From assembly GCA_001295935.1 (NCBI GenBank), contig LJHX01000026.1:1-34867 (forward strand): a stretch of 34,867 nt of DNA, read 5' to 3'. Positions 1-7,909 of this stretch are shown here, in pieces. The notes below the pieces were generated by a model. It was not told the origin of the DNA and made no database searches. It saw only the letters and a list, made by a program, of their open reading frames with translations. The stretch is from an alpha proteobacterium AAP81b (GTDB lineage: Bacteria > Pseudomonadota > Alphaproteobacteria > Sphingomonadales > Sphingomonadaceae). How positions within the stretch are numbered: the first letter of the stretch is position 1; every line of letters starts with the position of its first letter. Both the position numbers and the translations under genes were made by a program.

Positions 1-94
1 CCACCCCCAACCCCTCCCGCAAGCGGGAGGGGAGCCAATTTCCTCCCCCTGGAGGGGGGAGGCGACTCGCGCGCAGCGCGGCGGGAGGGGGTGG
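1..94. repeat. GC-rich intergenic hairpin repeat
   Basis: The block contains two adjacent hairpins. Positions 11-20 pair perfectly with 23-32 (CCCCTCCCGC / GCGGGAGGGG), and 42-49 pair with 55-62. The outer edges are also inverted: CCACCCC at 1-7 and GGGGTGG at 88-94. No reading frame in it resembles a protein. It looks like a dispersed, MITE-like or terminator-derived intergenic repeat; its left end may lie outside the window. Confidence 0.55.
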
Positions 95-160
95 TTGCCG
101 CGCGGGGAAATGCTTTCGCGCGGACAGTGCTCCCGAGTGACGGCCGCAGCCTGGACATGA

Positions 161-200
161 TTGCCGGATTGACGCCGTGGCGCTATACCAAAACTTGGTA
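161..200 (+). promoter_or_regulatory. Promoter and operator of the parDE operon
   Basis: A -35-like TTGCCG (161-166) and a -10-like TATACC (184-189) are separated by exactly 17 bases. A perfect inverted repeat TACCAA-AAC-TTGGTA (186-200) overlaps the -10 and the expected transcription start. ParD antitoxins bind such operators through their ribbon-helix-helix domain and repress their own operon, so autoregulation is the natural inference. The start codon lies 18 bases downstream. Confidence 0.6.
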
Positions 201-218
201 CAAGCAGAAGGTCGAACG

Positions 219-470
219 ATGGCGGGCAAGAACACCTCAGTCAGCCTTGGCGATCATATGCTGCGTTTTGCGCAGGCGCAGGTCGCCAGTGGCCGCTACA
301 ATTCGACCAGCGACGTCGTCCGCGCCGGGCTGCGGCTGCTCGAGGAGCATGAGTCGCGCCTGCAGGCGCTTCGCGACGCCCTGATCGCCGGAGAGAACAG
401 CGGCGAATCGCAGCCGTTCGATTTCGACGCTTTCATCGCCGCCAAGCGGTCCAAGCCCGCCGCCGCGTGA
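219..470 (+). CDS. parD: ParD-family antitoxin
   Basis: An 83-residue type II antitoxin. Residues 5-45 have the ribbon-helix-helix pattern of ParD: a short strand (NTSVSLGD), a helix, then a second helix (YNSTSDVVRAGLRLLEE). The rest is the acidic and polar tail that usually wraps the toxin. The ATG at 219 was chosen because AGAAGG (206-211) lies 7 bases upstream; an upstream in-frame ATG at 177 would sit inside the promoter. The gene ends in a 4-base GTGA overlap with the ParE toxin gene, so the pair is translationally coupled. Role by family: neutralises ParE and represses the operon. Confidence is high because family, order and overlap agree. Confidence 0.9.
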   Translation: MAGKNTSVSLGDHMLRFAQAQVASGRYNSTSDVVRAGLRLLEEHESRLQALRDALIAGENSGESQPFDFDAFIAAKRSKPAAA

Positions 471-769
471 CCCGCTATGTCCTGTCGCCACTGGCGCGCG
501 CCGATCTCGACGATATCTGGGATTACACGGCGCGGCGCTGGGATGAAGCCCAAGCCGAAACCTATCTGCGCCTGATCCAGGCCGCCATCGACGCGGTGGC
601 CGCCAACCCGAAACTTGGACGGCCCTATGACGAAGTGCGAACGGGCTATCGCCGCCGTCGCGCCGGATCGCACCTCATCTTCTACCGCGAAGTAGCCGAC
701 GCGATCGATGTCGTCAGGGTGCTGCACGAGAAGATGGATATCGCGTCGCACCTACCGGACCAGTTATAG
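467..769 (+). CDS. parE: ParE/RelE-superfamily toxin
   Basis: A 100-residue toxin of the ParE/RelE fold. The N-terminal pattern (LSPLARADLDDIWDYTARRWDEAQAETYLRLI in sense, residues 6-37) and the basic core GYRRRRAGSHLIFYRE followed by IDVVRVLHEKMD are characteristic of ParE. It starts with GTG at 467, overlapping the parD stop codon. Characterised ParE toxins poison DNA gyrase; whether this one does cannot be read from sequence. It is full length for the family with no disrupted motif. The pair stands directly upstream of an AIPR-type defence gene, which fits an accessory locus. Confidence 0.9.
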   Translation: MTRYVLSPLARADLDDIWDYTARRWDEAQAETYLRLIQAAIDAVAANPKLGRPYDEVRTGYRRRRAGSHLIFYREVADAIDVVRVLHEKMDIASHLPDQL

Positions 770-877
770 GTTGTTTCGCAGTCAAATTGCAATCGCTTAA
801 CTTCATTGCCAAACTGTTCAAAATTGCTCAATAAAGTCAGCTTATAAAGCCCACCTTTCGCATGAGCCAGAGCTACC

Positions 878-2770
878 ATGACCACGACCTTCCCCGATTT
901 CGATGCTTTCCTAGCTTCGTGGCGAGAAAGCGTTATCGAAGGTACGCCCACCACAACGGAGCTTGGGCGGCGGTTTGCTCAAAAGATCGTGACGCAATGG
1001 CTCGATGCGCCTGAGAGTGGCCTGGAAATCGTGTACTGCGACGGCGCAGGCGATGGCGGCATTGATCTTGCCGTTCTCGACATTGGTCCGGAGGATGAAT
1101 CCGAAGGCCAACCGGGACACACGTGGTATCTTATTCAAAGCAAACACGGCACGGCGTTTGCTGGAACGCGAACTTTATTGGTCGAAGCGCAGAAGGTCAT
1201 TGAAACACTCGATGGCCGACGCACGGGCCTTAATTCGATGGCCGAGGGACTGCGCGAACGGCTGAATATTTTTCGGTCGCAAGCCGGGGCCAATGACCGG
1301 CTGATAATGGTCTTTGCTACCGAGCATCCCTTGACCGATGACCAGCGCATCATCCTCAGTGATATACGAACGATGGGCCGTGAACACATAGGCGGCTTGT
1401 TTGATGTTGAAGCAATTTCGGTGGAAACGATCTACAGTCGCCTTGCCGAAGAGGCACCAGAGTTTGGGCTACGCGTTAAGCTACGATCGCACCTTGTGCC
1501 ATCGGGCGCTGACCTGCTGGTCGGGTCAACTAGACTTACTGACCTCTATAAGTTTCTAGTCGACTACCGCGATGTGACCGGCGATCTCGACGGCATTTAC
1601 GAGAAAAACGTCCGCCGTTTTCTCGGTGGGCGTGGTAAGGTTAACAAGGGAATGCAGGAGACTTTGCGCGATGCGCCCGAGCGCTTCGGCCTGTATAATA
1701 ACGGCATAACCATTGTTGCCTCAGATTGGACAGAAGCTGACGGCGCAGTTGAGCTTGTCGCGCCTTATATCGTTAACGGTTGTCAAACTTCCCGGACTAT
1801 TTGGGAGGTTTTTCATCGGCACTATCGCGCAGGTGGGACTGGCATTAACCCCGAAATTGAAGCTTGGAAGACGCGTGCGAATGACGGCACGGTAGTCACG
1901 AAGATCGTTAAAGTGGGCGCCGCTGGTGAACAGCTTTTGCAAGCGATTACCCGCTACACAAACAGCCAAAACGCCGTACGAGAAAAAGACTTTCTCGCGC
2001 TGTCGAGCGACTTCAGCGGCTGGAAGATCGGGATGGCTGAACGCTATGATATTTATCTCGAAGTCCAACGCGGCGGGTGGGATTCACAGAAGGCATTGCA
2101 GAATGCGAACCCGGCCACGCGCCAGTTTGACCAGCACGTCAACGCCGCTGACCTCATCAAGGTTTATGGCGCGGGCTGGCTTGGCGAAGTCGGCCTGGCA
2201 TTCGGAAAGAATCCGCCATTCTTACCGGGGGGCTCTATCTTCAAGCGCATCACGGCATTGCCTGAAGAGGGACAAGAGGCGTTTGGCGTGGAAGACCTTT
2301 ACGCGTGCTACCTGTTACAGGAAGCCGCCGACGAGTTAAAATTTGGGCGCGGAGGTCCTCCAGCCCGCCGGCAGAGCCGCTTCGTTTTCTACATGGTTGT
2401 AATAACACTTCTTCGCGATACGCTAAATCGTTTCCAGATGACAGTGACGAGTCGATCACTTTCCATTGCGCTCAGCAAAGTCCTTAATGACGAAACGGCG
2501 AAAGGTGAATTATTAAATCAGGCGGTCGAGCTGATCGAGGGCTATTTCACGCAGGGAAGTGAAGACAGTATTCACGAAGAGCCTGCACTTCGTAACACAC
2601 ATTTCGGCGACCTAAATGCGTTCCTTAAGGCTGAACGTTTTGGACGGTCGCGGGACTTCACACCTAAGCTTTTTGATGCGCTGGCTCTCACGCAAAAAGC
2701 ACTTGGCAAGTCATACGCGGGACGCCCGTCTGCCCGAGATGCAATCATGCAAGCGATCAACGCTGGATGA
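878..2770 (+). CDS. AIPR-family abortive infection protein with nuclease-like N-terminus
   Basis: A 630-residue protein with the AIPR (abortive infection phage resistance) core: LYNNGIT at 272-278 and IVNGCQTS at 298-305, the most conserved family signatures, followed by the long alpha-rich C-terminal part. Upstream, residues 28-91 look like a restriction-type PD-(D/E)XK core: E28, GDGGIDL with D63, and a strand ending in QSK (87-89). This suggests a nuclease attached to the AIPR module. AIPR proteins are linked to phage-induced growth arrest; the action of this copy is inferred. The gene is A/T-richer than neighbouring core genes, with many TTT, AAT and TTA codons, a sign of horizontal transfer. 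It stands alone, with an A/T-rich spacer upstream (770-877) and no partner gene downstream. Confidence 0.85.
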   Translation: MTTTFPDFDAFLASWRESVIEGTPTTTELGRRFAQKIVTQWLDAPESGLEIVYCDGAGDGGIDLAVLDIGPEDESEGQPGHTWYLIQSKHGTAFAGTRTLLVEAQKVIETLDGRRTGLNSMAEGLRERLNIFRSQAGANDRLIMVFATEHPLTDDQRIILSDIRTMGREHIGGLFDVEAISVETIYSRLAEEAPEFGLRVKLRSHLVPSGADLLVGSTRLTDLYKFLVDYRDVTGDLDGIYEKNVRRFLGGRGKVNKGMQETLRDAPERFGLYNNGITIVASDWTEADGAVELVAPYIVNGCQTSRTIWEVFHRHYRAGGTGINPEIEAWKTRANDGTVVTKIVKVGAAGEQLLQAITRYTNSQNAVREKDFLALSSDFSGWKIGMAERYDIYLEVQRGGWDSQKALQNANPATRQFDQHVNAADLIKVYGAGWLGEVGLAFGKNPPFLPGGSIFKRITALPEEGQEAFGVEDLYACYLLQEAADELKFGRGGPPARRQSRFVFYMVVITLLRDTLNRFQMTVTSRSLSIALSKVLNDETAKGELLNQAVELIEGYFTQGSEDSIHEEPALRNTHFGDLNAFLKAERFGRSRDFTPKLFDALALTQKALGKSYAGRPSARDAIMQAINAG

Positions 2771-2873
2771 AACCGATTGCCCTGCGGGCAGCCCACGCCG
2801 GAAGCTTAGTCACGTCCGATGGCTATTTGAGAATCAACAGAGTCTAAGCGCAAACAGGTTTCTTAGGACCATG

Positions 2874-2907
2874 AAAAGCGGGTGCAGCGGCTCAGCCCCT
2901 GCCCGCC
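2874..2907 (-). terminator. Hairpin terminator of the amidohydrolase operon
   Basis: Read on the minus strand, an imperfect GC-rich stem centred on CAGGGGCTGAGCCGCTG is followed by CACCCGC and then TTTT (complement of AAAA at 2874-2877). It begins 8 bases past the stop codon of the downstream amidohydrolase gene. Two close relatives lie at 32777-32806 and 32845-32880, so this is one member of a terminator-like repeat family. Confidence 0.65.
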
Positions 2908-2915
2908 ACGCGCCC

Positions 2916-4211
2916 CTACCTCGGATAAGCCAACGGCAAATCGCTCCGCCCCAAATCCCGATACCGATCGCGCAACTCCATCTGCCGGCTGGTCATCGGC
3001 TGCGCCACGCCGTCGATGAGCACCGCGACGGGGGCCGAGGTCAGTTCGAGGGGGTCGCCGTCCCACACCACGACGTCGGCGCGCTTGCCCGGCGCCAACG
3101 TGCCGAGGTCGCTCAACCCGAAGATCGCCGCCGGCATCGCGGTGATCGCCGCCAGCGCCGCTTCGCGGCCGAGGCCGACGCCCCCCGGTACGCTCGCCTG
3201 CGCCACGGCGTTGCCGGCCTGTTGCGGCAGGTTGCGCGGGGTGTCGCCGCCGATGCCGCCGAAATTGCCGAAGGCGACCACCACCCCGGCGCGCACGAGG
3301 CGTCCGACGTTGGAGCGGGTCGAGGCGAGCGAATCGAAGCCATCGGGCAGATCGAACAGCGCCTGGGTGATCACCGGCACCTTGGCCGCGGCGATCGCGT
3401 CGGCGACAAGCCAGGCTTCGCGCGCCGACAGCAGGATCAGGCGCAGTTTCGGATAGGTGGTGCGCAGCTTCAGCGCGGTGAGGATATCGCTGGCGCGATC
3501 GACGGCGACGATCAGCGGCTGGCGGCCGTCGATCACCGACACCAGCGCCGCCGCATCGGCGCGGGTGATCAGCGATTCCTTGTCCGTCCCCGCCTCATAG
3601 CCTGCGGGGTTGCGGGCGTAGCGCGCGGCTTCGGCGAGGGCATTGTGGAACTGCGCCCAGGCGGCGGGGCGCGAGCCGCCGGCGGCGCGGGCGCCGTCCT
3701 CCCCGAGATTGGCGAACTGGAAGGCGCGCGCGCGCATCAGCGTGTCGCGCGAATTGGCGAGGCTGACGATGGCGCCCTGCCCCGCGAAGACATCGTCGGC
3801 GAGATCGGGGCCGACGACGGCGCGGGTGACACCGCCAAGCCGCTCGACGCCGATGTTGCGCGAGGCAGGATCGAGCGCCGGGGCGACGTCGATCGCCGCG
3901 GCATAGGGCGAGGTCCGCGCCGCGGCATCGTTGGTGGCGCGGACGCCTTCGACCTCGACCAGGCCAAGGGTCGACATCGCGGTGATGATGCCCGGCGTCA
4001 CATGCTTGCCCGCGGCATCGATGACGGTCGCCCCGGCGGGCATGGCGAGCCCGGCACCGACCGCGGTGATGCGGCCATCGGTGATGAGGACACTGCCATT
4101 CTCGATCACCGCGCCGGTCGCGGTGTGGATGGTGCCGCCGGTAATGGCGACGGTCGCGGCCGCCAGCGGCGAGGCGGCGGCAAGGAGCAGAGCGGTCAGC
4201 AGCGACTTCAC
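2916..4211 (-). CDS. Amidohydrolase-like protein lacking metal ligands
   Basis: A 431-residue secreted amidohydrolase-superfamily protein. The N-terminus (KSLLTALLLAAASPLAAA) is a signal peptide. The beta-sandwich domain is present at both ends: GGTIHTATGAVIENGSVLI near the start and LAPGKRADVVVWDGDPLE near the end. The metal-binding HxH that should follow VTPG is replaced by M79-S-T81, whereas the upstream paralogue has H-S-H in the same context. The later histidine positions also look lost (VIDGRQPLIVAVD). It is therefore probably not a metal-dependent hydrolase; a structural or partner role for the upstream enzyme is an inference. The GTG start at 4211 overlaps the upstream stop codon by 4 bases (GTGA). 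In-frame codons further upstream lie inside the neighbouring gene. Confidence 0.85.
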   Translation of the reverse strand: MKSLLTALLLAAASPLAAATVAITGGTIHTATGAVIENGSVLITDGRITAVGAGLAMPAGATVIDAAGKHVTPGIITAMSTLGLVEVEGVRATNDAAARTSPYAAAIDVAPALDPASRNIGVERLGGVTRAVVGPDLADDVFAGQGAIVSLANSRDTLMRARAFQFANLGEDGARAAGGSRPAAWAQFHNALAEAARYARNPAGYEAGTDKESLITRADAAALVSVIDGRQPLIVAVDRASDILTALKLRTTYPKLRLILLSAREAWLVADAIAAAKVPVITQALFDLPDGFDSLASTRSNVGRLVRAGVVVAFGNFGGIGGDTPRNLPQQAGNAVAQASVPGGVGLGREAALAAITAMPAAIFGLSDLGTLAPGKRADVVVWDGDPLELTSAPVAVLIDGVAQPMTSRQMELRDRYRDLGRSDLPLAYPR

Positions 4212-5644
4212 TTGGCGTCTCCCGCGCCCGGCTGGGCGAGCTCGAAATCGGCGATCGGGCGGCGCTTGGGATCGGCCCAATCGTACATCACCGCGCCGTC
4301 GATCCAGACCTTTTCGGGCCGCGCATAGACCGAGAAGGGATCGGCCGACCACAGCACGACATCGGCCATCTTGCCGGGCTCGAGGCTGCCGGTCCTGTCG
4401 GCGATGCCGAGGCCCCTGGCGGGGTTCAAGGACAGCCAGGTCCAGGCGTGCTCGGGGGTGATCGTCAGCCCCATGCGGCGGCCGGCGGCCATCGCCTTGG
4501 CGGCTTCCTGGTTCAGGCGCTGGATGCCGTTGGCGTCATCACTGTGCACCACGGCGCAGGCGCCGGCCTTGTCGACGAGCGCGATATTCTCGCGGATGCC
4601 GTCATAGCTCTCCATCTTGAAGCCGTACCAATCGGCCCACATCGCGCTGCAGATGCCTTCCTTCGCCAGGATATCGGCGATCTTGTAGCTTTCGACGGCG
4701 TGGTGGAAGGCGGTGACCTTGTAGCCGAACTCGCGCGCCATCGCGATGACGTTGGTCATTTCATCGGCGCGGTAGCAGTGGTTCTGGATCAGGATCTCGC
4801 CGTTCAAGACCCCCATCAGCGTGTCGTTGGCGAGCTCGCGGCGGGGGGCGTCGCTCGGCTTGGCGGTGCCGGCCTTGGCGCGGCGGGTGTAATCATCCCA
4901 TTTGCGCTTGTAGGCGGCAGCGTCGCTCCACACCTGGCGGGCATAGGCGATGTTGCCCATGCGGGTGGCGGGCATCTGGTTGCGGCTGCCATAGACGCGC
5001 TTGGGGTTCTCGCCGCACGCCATCTTGAGGCTGTAGGGGGCGCCCGGGAACTTCATGTCCTGGACGCTGCGGCCATAGACGGTCTTGAGCGTCGTGCCGC
5101 GGCCGCCGAAAAGATTGGCCGAGCCAGGCAGGATGTGCAGCGCGGTGACGCCGCCGGCGAGCGCGCGGCTGAAGCCGGCATCCTGCGGCCAGACCGAATG
5201 TTCGGCCCAGACCTCGGGGCGCGACGGGCTGGTCGCTTCGTTGCCGTCGCTCAGCGCCTCGACCGCTGGGCTCGGATAGTCGCCGAGATGGCTATGGATA
5301 TCGATGACGCCGGGGGTGACATACTTCCCGGCGGCGTCGATCACCGTCGCGCCGGCGGGAATGGCGACTTCGGCGCCGACCTCGGCGATCTTGCCATTCT
5401 CGATCCGCACCGCGCCGGGGGCGAATTTCTTGCCCGTACCGTCATAGACCACGGCGTTGCGAATGACGGTGGTGACGCCGGGATAGGCCTTGTACGTCGA
5501 CGGCCAGGGGTCCTTCGGGATGCTGACGACCTCGGGCGGCGGAGCGCCCGGCGCCGGCCTGGCGGAGGCCGATCCCGGCGGCGGCGCCTTGCCGCTGCAC
5601 GCCGCCAGCGCCGCCGCGGCGAGCAAAATCCCCCAGTTCCGCAT
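4208..5644 (-). CDS. Lipoprotein amidohydrolase
   Basis: A 478-residue amidohydrolase-superfamily enzyme made as a lipoprotein: the signal peptide ends in the lipobox LAAC with lipidated Cys16, and Ser17 at +2 predicts outer-membrane sorting. The metal site is intact: VTPGVIDIHSHLG (His117, His119), His289 (IQNHC), His314/315 (AFHHAV) and His367 followed by SDD (VVHSDDA). The C-terminal GSLEPGKMADVVLWSADP is the conserved end of the urease/imidazolonepropionase-like group. The substrate is unknown. Its place behind a peptide transporter suggests hydrolysis of a cyclic or modified peptide, or of an amide released in the periplasm. The ATG overlaps the transporter stop codon (TGATG), and the next gene overlaps in turn, so all three are one translational unit. 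Confidence 0.88.
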   Translation of the reverse strand: MRNWGILLAAAALAACSGKAPPPGSASARPAPGAPPPEVVSIPKDPWPSTYKAYPGVTTVIRNAVVYDGTGKKFAPGAVRIENGKIAEVGAEVAIPAGATVIDAAGKYVTPGVIDIHSHLGDYPSPAVEALSDGNEATSPSRPEVWAEHSVWPQDAGFSRALAGGVTALHILPGSANLFGGRGTTLKTVYGRSVQDMKFPGAPYSLKMACGENPKRVYGSRNQMPATRMGNIAYARQVWSDAAAYKRKWDDYTRRAKAGTAKPSDAPRRELANDTLMGVLNGEILIQNHCYRADEMTNVIAMAREFGYKVTAFHHAVESYKIADILAKEGICSAMWADWYGFKMESYDGIRENIALVDKAGACAVVHSDDANGIQRLNQEAAKAMAAGRRMGLTITPEHAWTWLSLNPARGLGIADRTGSLEPGKMADVVLWSADPFSVYARPEKVWIDGAVMYDWADPKRRPIADFELAQPGAGDAK

Positions 5645-7419
5645 CACTTCACCCCGTGCATCAAGCGCTTCAGCAGCGGCGACCCCAGCAGCAACACCAG
5701 GCCGATCCCCGCCGAAATCAGCCCGATCGTCTGGAACACCCCGGCATAGGTATCGAGGCTGACCTTCAGATTGGTCACCTGGCCGCCGACGGTTTCGACA
5801 CTCGCCACCTGGGCGACGACACCGGCGACATATTGCGCGCAGGAGATCGACAGGAACCACACCCCCATCATCATGCCGACGATCCGCGCGATCGACAGCT
5901 TGGTGATCATGCTGAGCCCGACCGGCGAAATGCACAGCTCGGCGGCCGAATGGATGAAATACAGCCCGGCAAGCCAAATGAGGCCGACCTTGAAGTCCGG
6001 CCCGGCGAAGCTCGTCCCCCAGACCAGCAGCAGGAAACCGGCGCCGACGCCCATCAGCGCGATGCCGAACTTGATCGGGATGCCGGGCTCCAGCCCGCGG
6101 TTACCCAGCGCCTTCCACAGCGCCGAGAACAACGGTGCCAGCAGCACGATGAACAGCGCGTTGAAGAACTGCGTCTGGCCGGCGCTGATCTCGAACAGCC
6201 CGAACACCGACAGCTCGGTGTTACGATCGGCGAACAAGGTCAGAGATGATCCCGCCTGCTCGAACAACGTCCAGAAGACGACGTTGAAGACGACGAGGAT
6301 GATCGCCGCCAGCATCATCTCGAACTCCTGGCGGGTGCCGACGCGCGCCGACCAGATCGGAATGGCGATCACCGAAACGAGGAAGGTAAAGAACAGCACC
6401 TTGCCGAGGATCGGCAGCCCGAGGAGATAGCCGACGATCCCCTCCCCGGCGACCGGCGGCGGCGCCGCCATCAGATTGGTGAACAGCAGGTACATCACCG
6501 GCACGGCAAGCAGCGCGCCGGCGTAGATCGCCAGCGTGCGGTCCGGGCCCTCGGCCGCCGGCGTCTCGCCATAGCCGGCGAGCTTGGGGCCGGCGAACTG
6601 AATCAGCCCCCAGCTCAGCGCCATGCCGATCGCGGCGAGGCCGAAGCCCGCCCACCAGCCATAGGCTTCGGCAAGGAAGGGGCAGGCAAGCTGCGACCCC
6701 AGCGATCCCAAATTGATCCCCATGTAGAAGATGGTGAAACCGGCATCGCGGCGGCGGTCGCCCTTGGCGTAAAGTTCGCCGACCATCGTCGAGATATTGG
6801 GCTTGAAGAAGCCGTTGCCGACGGTGACGGCGGAAAGGCCGATCAGCATGATGGCGACGAACCAGGGGCTGCGCTCGCCCTGCGACGCGAAGCCGCCCTT
6901 GGCGATGCGGCGCGCCTCGCTGCCATCGGGGCCGAGCAGCGAAACGCTGCCATCGTCATTGCCCTTGATCGCCAGTTGCCGGCCGCCATCGACGACATAT
7001 TGCCGCTCGGCATCGCCTTCGCCGGCGACGACGACTTCATAGCGCTGGCCGTCGATCGTCGCGAAGGGTTTGGCGGTCTCGCCGCCGAAGCACAGGGTGA
7101 GATAGCCGAGGCTCATCAGCACGGCGCCGAACTTCACGGCTTTCTTGGAGCCGAGATAGCGGTCGGCGAGCAGGCCACCGATGAGCGGCGTCAGATACAC
7201 CAGCGCGGTGAAGCCACCGTAGAGGCTTGTCGTCGTCGTATCGCTGAACAGGAAATGCTTGGTGAGGTAGAGCGTCAGCAGCGCCCGCATGCCATAATAG
7301 CCGAAGCGCTCCATGGCCTCGGTGCTGAACAGCCGGGCGAGCTGCGCCGGGTGGCCGAACCATTGCGGGCGATCGTCGGTCAGCGCGGGATCGCCCGCGG
7401 CGGCTTCGGTGACGGCCAA
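5644..7419 (-). CDS. Proton-dependent oligopeptide transporter (POT/PTR family)
   Basis: A 591-residue inner-membrane peptide/H+ symporter of the major facilitator superfamily. The POT signature ExxERFxYY is exact at 34-42 (EAMERFGYY), followed by TLYLTKHF. A soluble insert of about 65 residues (roughly 114-180) lies between early membrane helices and is rich in Asp and Gly. The second half carries further hydrophobic helices up to a C-terminus in LKRLMHGVK. A TTG start at 7419 is chosen because AGGGAG stands 6 bases before it; the ATG at 7434 has no good ribosome-binding site, so five extra residues remain possible. It heads an operon with two amidohydrolases, which points to import and breakdown of peptides or peptide-like compounds. 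Confidence 0.88.
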   Translation of the reverse strand: MAVTEAAAGDPALTDDRPQWFGHPAQLARLFSTEAMERFGYYGMRALLTLYLTKHFLFSDTTTTSLYGGFTALVYLTPLIGGLLADRYLGSKKAVKFGAVLMSLGYLTLCFGGETAKPFATIDGQRYEVVVAGEGDAERQYVVDGGRQLAIKGNDDGSVSLLGPDGSEARRIAKGGFASQGERSPWFVAIMLIGLSAVTVGNGFFKPNISTMVGELYAKGDRRRDAGFTIFYMGINLGSLGSQLACPFLAEAYGWWAGFGLAAIGMALSWGLIQFAGPKLAGYGETPAAEGPDRTLAIYAGALLAVPVMYLLFTNLMAAPPPVAGEGIVGYLLGLPILGKVLFFTFLVSVIAIPIWSARVGTRQEFEMMLAAIILVVFNVVFWTLFEQAGSSLTLFADRNTELSVFGLFEISAGQTQFFNALFIVLLAPLFSALWKALGNRGLEPGIPIKFGIALMGVGAGFLLLVWGTSFAGPDFKVGLIWLAGLYFIHSAAELCISPVGLSMITKLSIARIVGMMMGVWFLSISCAQYVAGVVAQVASVETVGGQVTNLKVSLDTYAGVFQTIGLISAGIGLVLLLGSPLLKRLMHGVK

Positions 7420-7519
7420 AAAACACTCCCTCATGCCGGCTTGCCGCCGGTCCCCTGCCGTTGATAGCGCGGGGGGCAGGCAATTCAAGCGGGATGGGGG
7501 AATGGGCGGCGGCGAGGCG

Positions 7520-7847
7520 ATGACGGAGGGCAGAGCCTGCTGGCTATGCGAACGGCCGCTGGGGCGGCGGGTGGAATGGCACGACGTCCGACCAAGAAGC
7601 CACGGCGGCCGTGAGACGGTACCGCTCCACCCGATCTGCCACCGCGCCATCCATGCGGCTTTCGATAATCCCAGCTCGACCCGCATGGCCACGGACCCGG
7701 AGCTATTACGGGAGCGGTCGGAGCTGGCGCGGTTCCCTGGCGCGGATCTCGAACAAGCCTCCTGACATTCATGCGCCCTCAAGAAGGGCGGCGGCACGGC
7801 AGTCGCGGACTGGCATAATGCCGCGTCGCCTCGGAGGCTTGTCGTAA
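7520..7847 (+). pseudogene. HNH endonuclease-like gene, frameshifted
   Basis: Residues 7-40 of the first frame match small HNH proteins of sphingomonads: CWLCERPLG, then VEWHDVRPRSHGG, then PLHPICHRAIHAAF, with the paired zinc-type cysteines. The first frame stops at 7765 after ELARF. The expected end of the family, NKPPDxHAPxR, is present in the next frame (about 7748-7790, NKPPDIHAPSRR), which runs to 7847. A single-base shift near 7735-7745 explains this. The HH pair usual after EW is HD here, so the probable catalytic histidine is aspartate. If the shift is real, the product is an 81-residue truncated and probably inactive protein. The ATG at 7502 is an alternative start. A sequencing error could explain the frameshift but not the His change. 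Confidence 0.65.
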
Positions 7848-7871
7848 AACTGTAAGAGCACAGAACTAACA

Positions 7872-7883
7872 ATACTTTAGTAT
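7872..7883 (+). promoter_or_regulatory. Palindrome upstream of the SIR2-PfkB gene
   Basis: ATACT-TT-AGTAT is a perfect inverted repeat in a short A/T-rich stretch, 26 bases before the GTG start. It could be an operator or part of the promoter; no convincing -35/-10 pair was found around it. The ribosome-binding site AGGA follows at 7898-7901. Confidence 0.3.
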
Positions 7884-7909
7884 CGATTCGGCTATTTAGG
7901 AAAAATATC

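Noticed and set aside
2616-4328. 570-codon plus-strand open frame overlapping the AIPR end and the amidohydrolases
   Set aside because: It crosses the AIPR gene end and then runs antisense to a well-supported gene; composition is Arg/Gly/Asp-rich and featureless.
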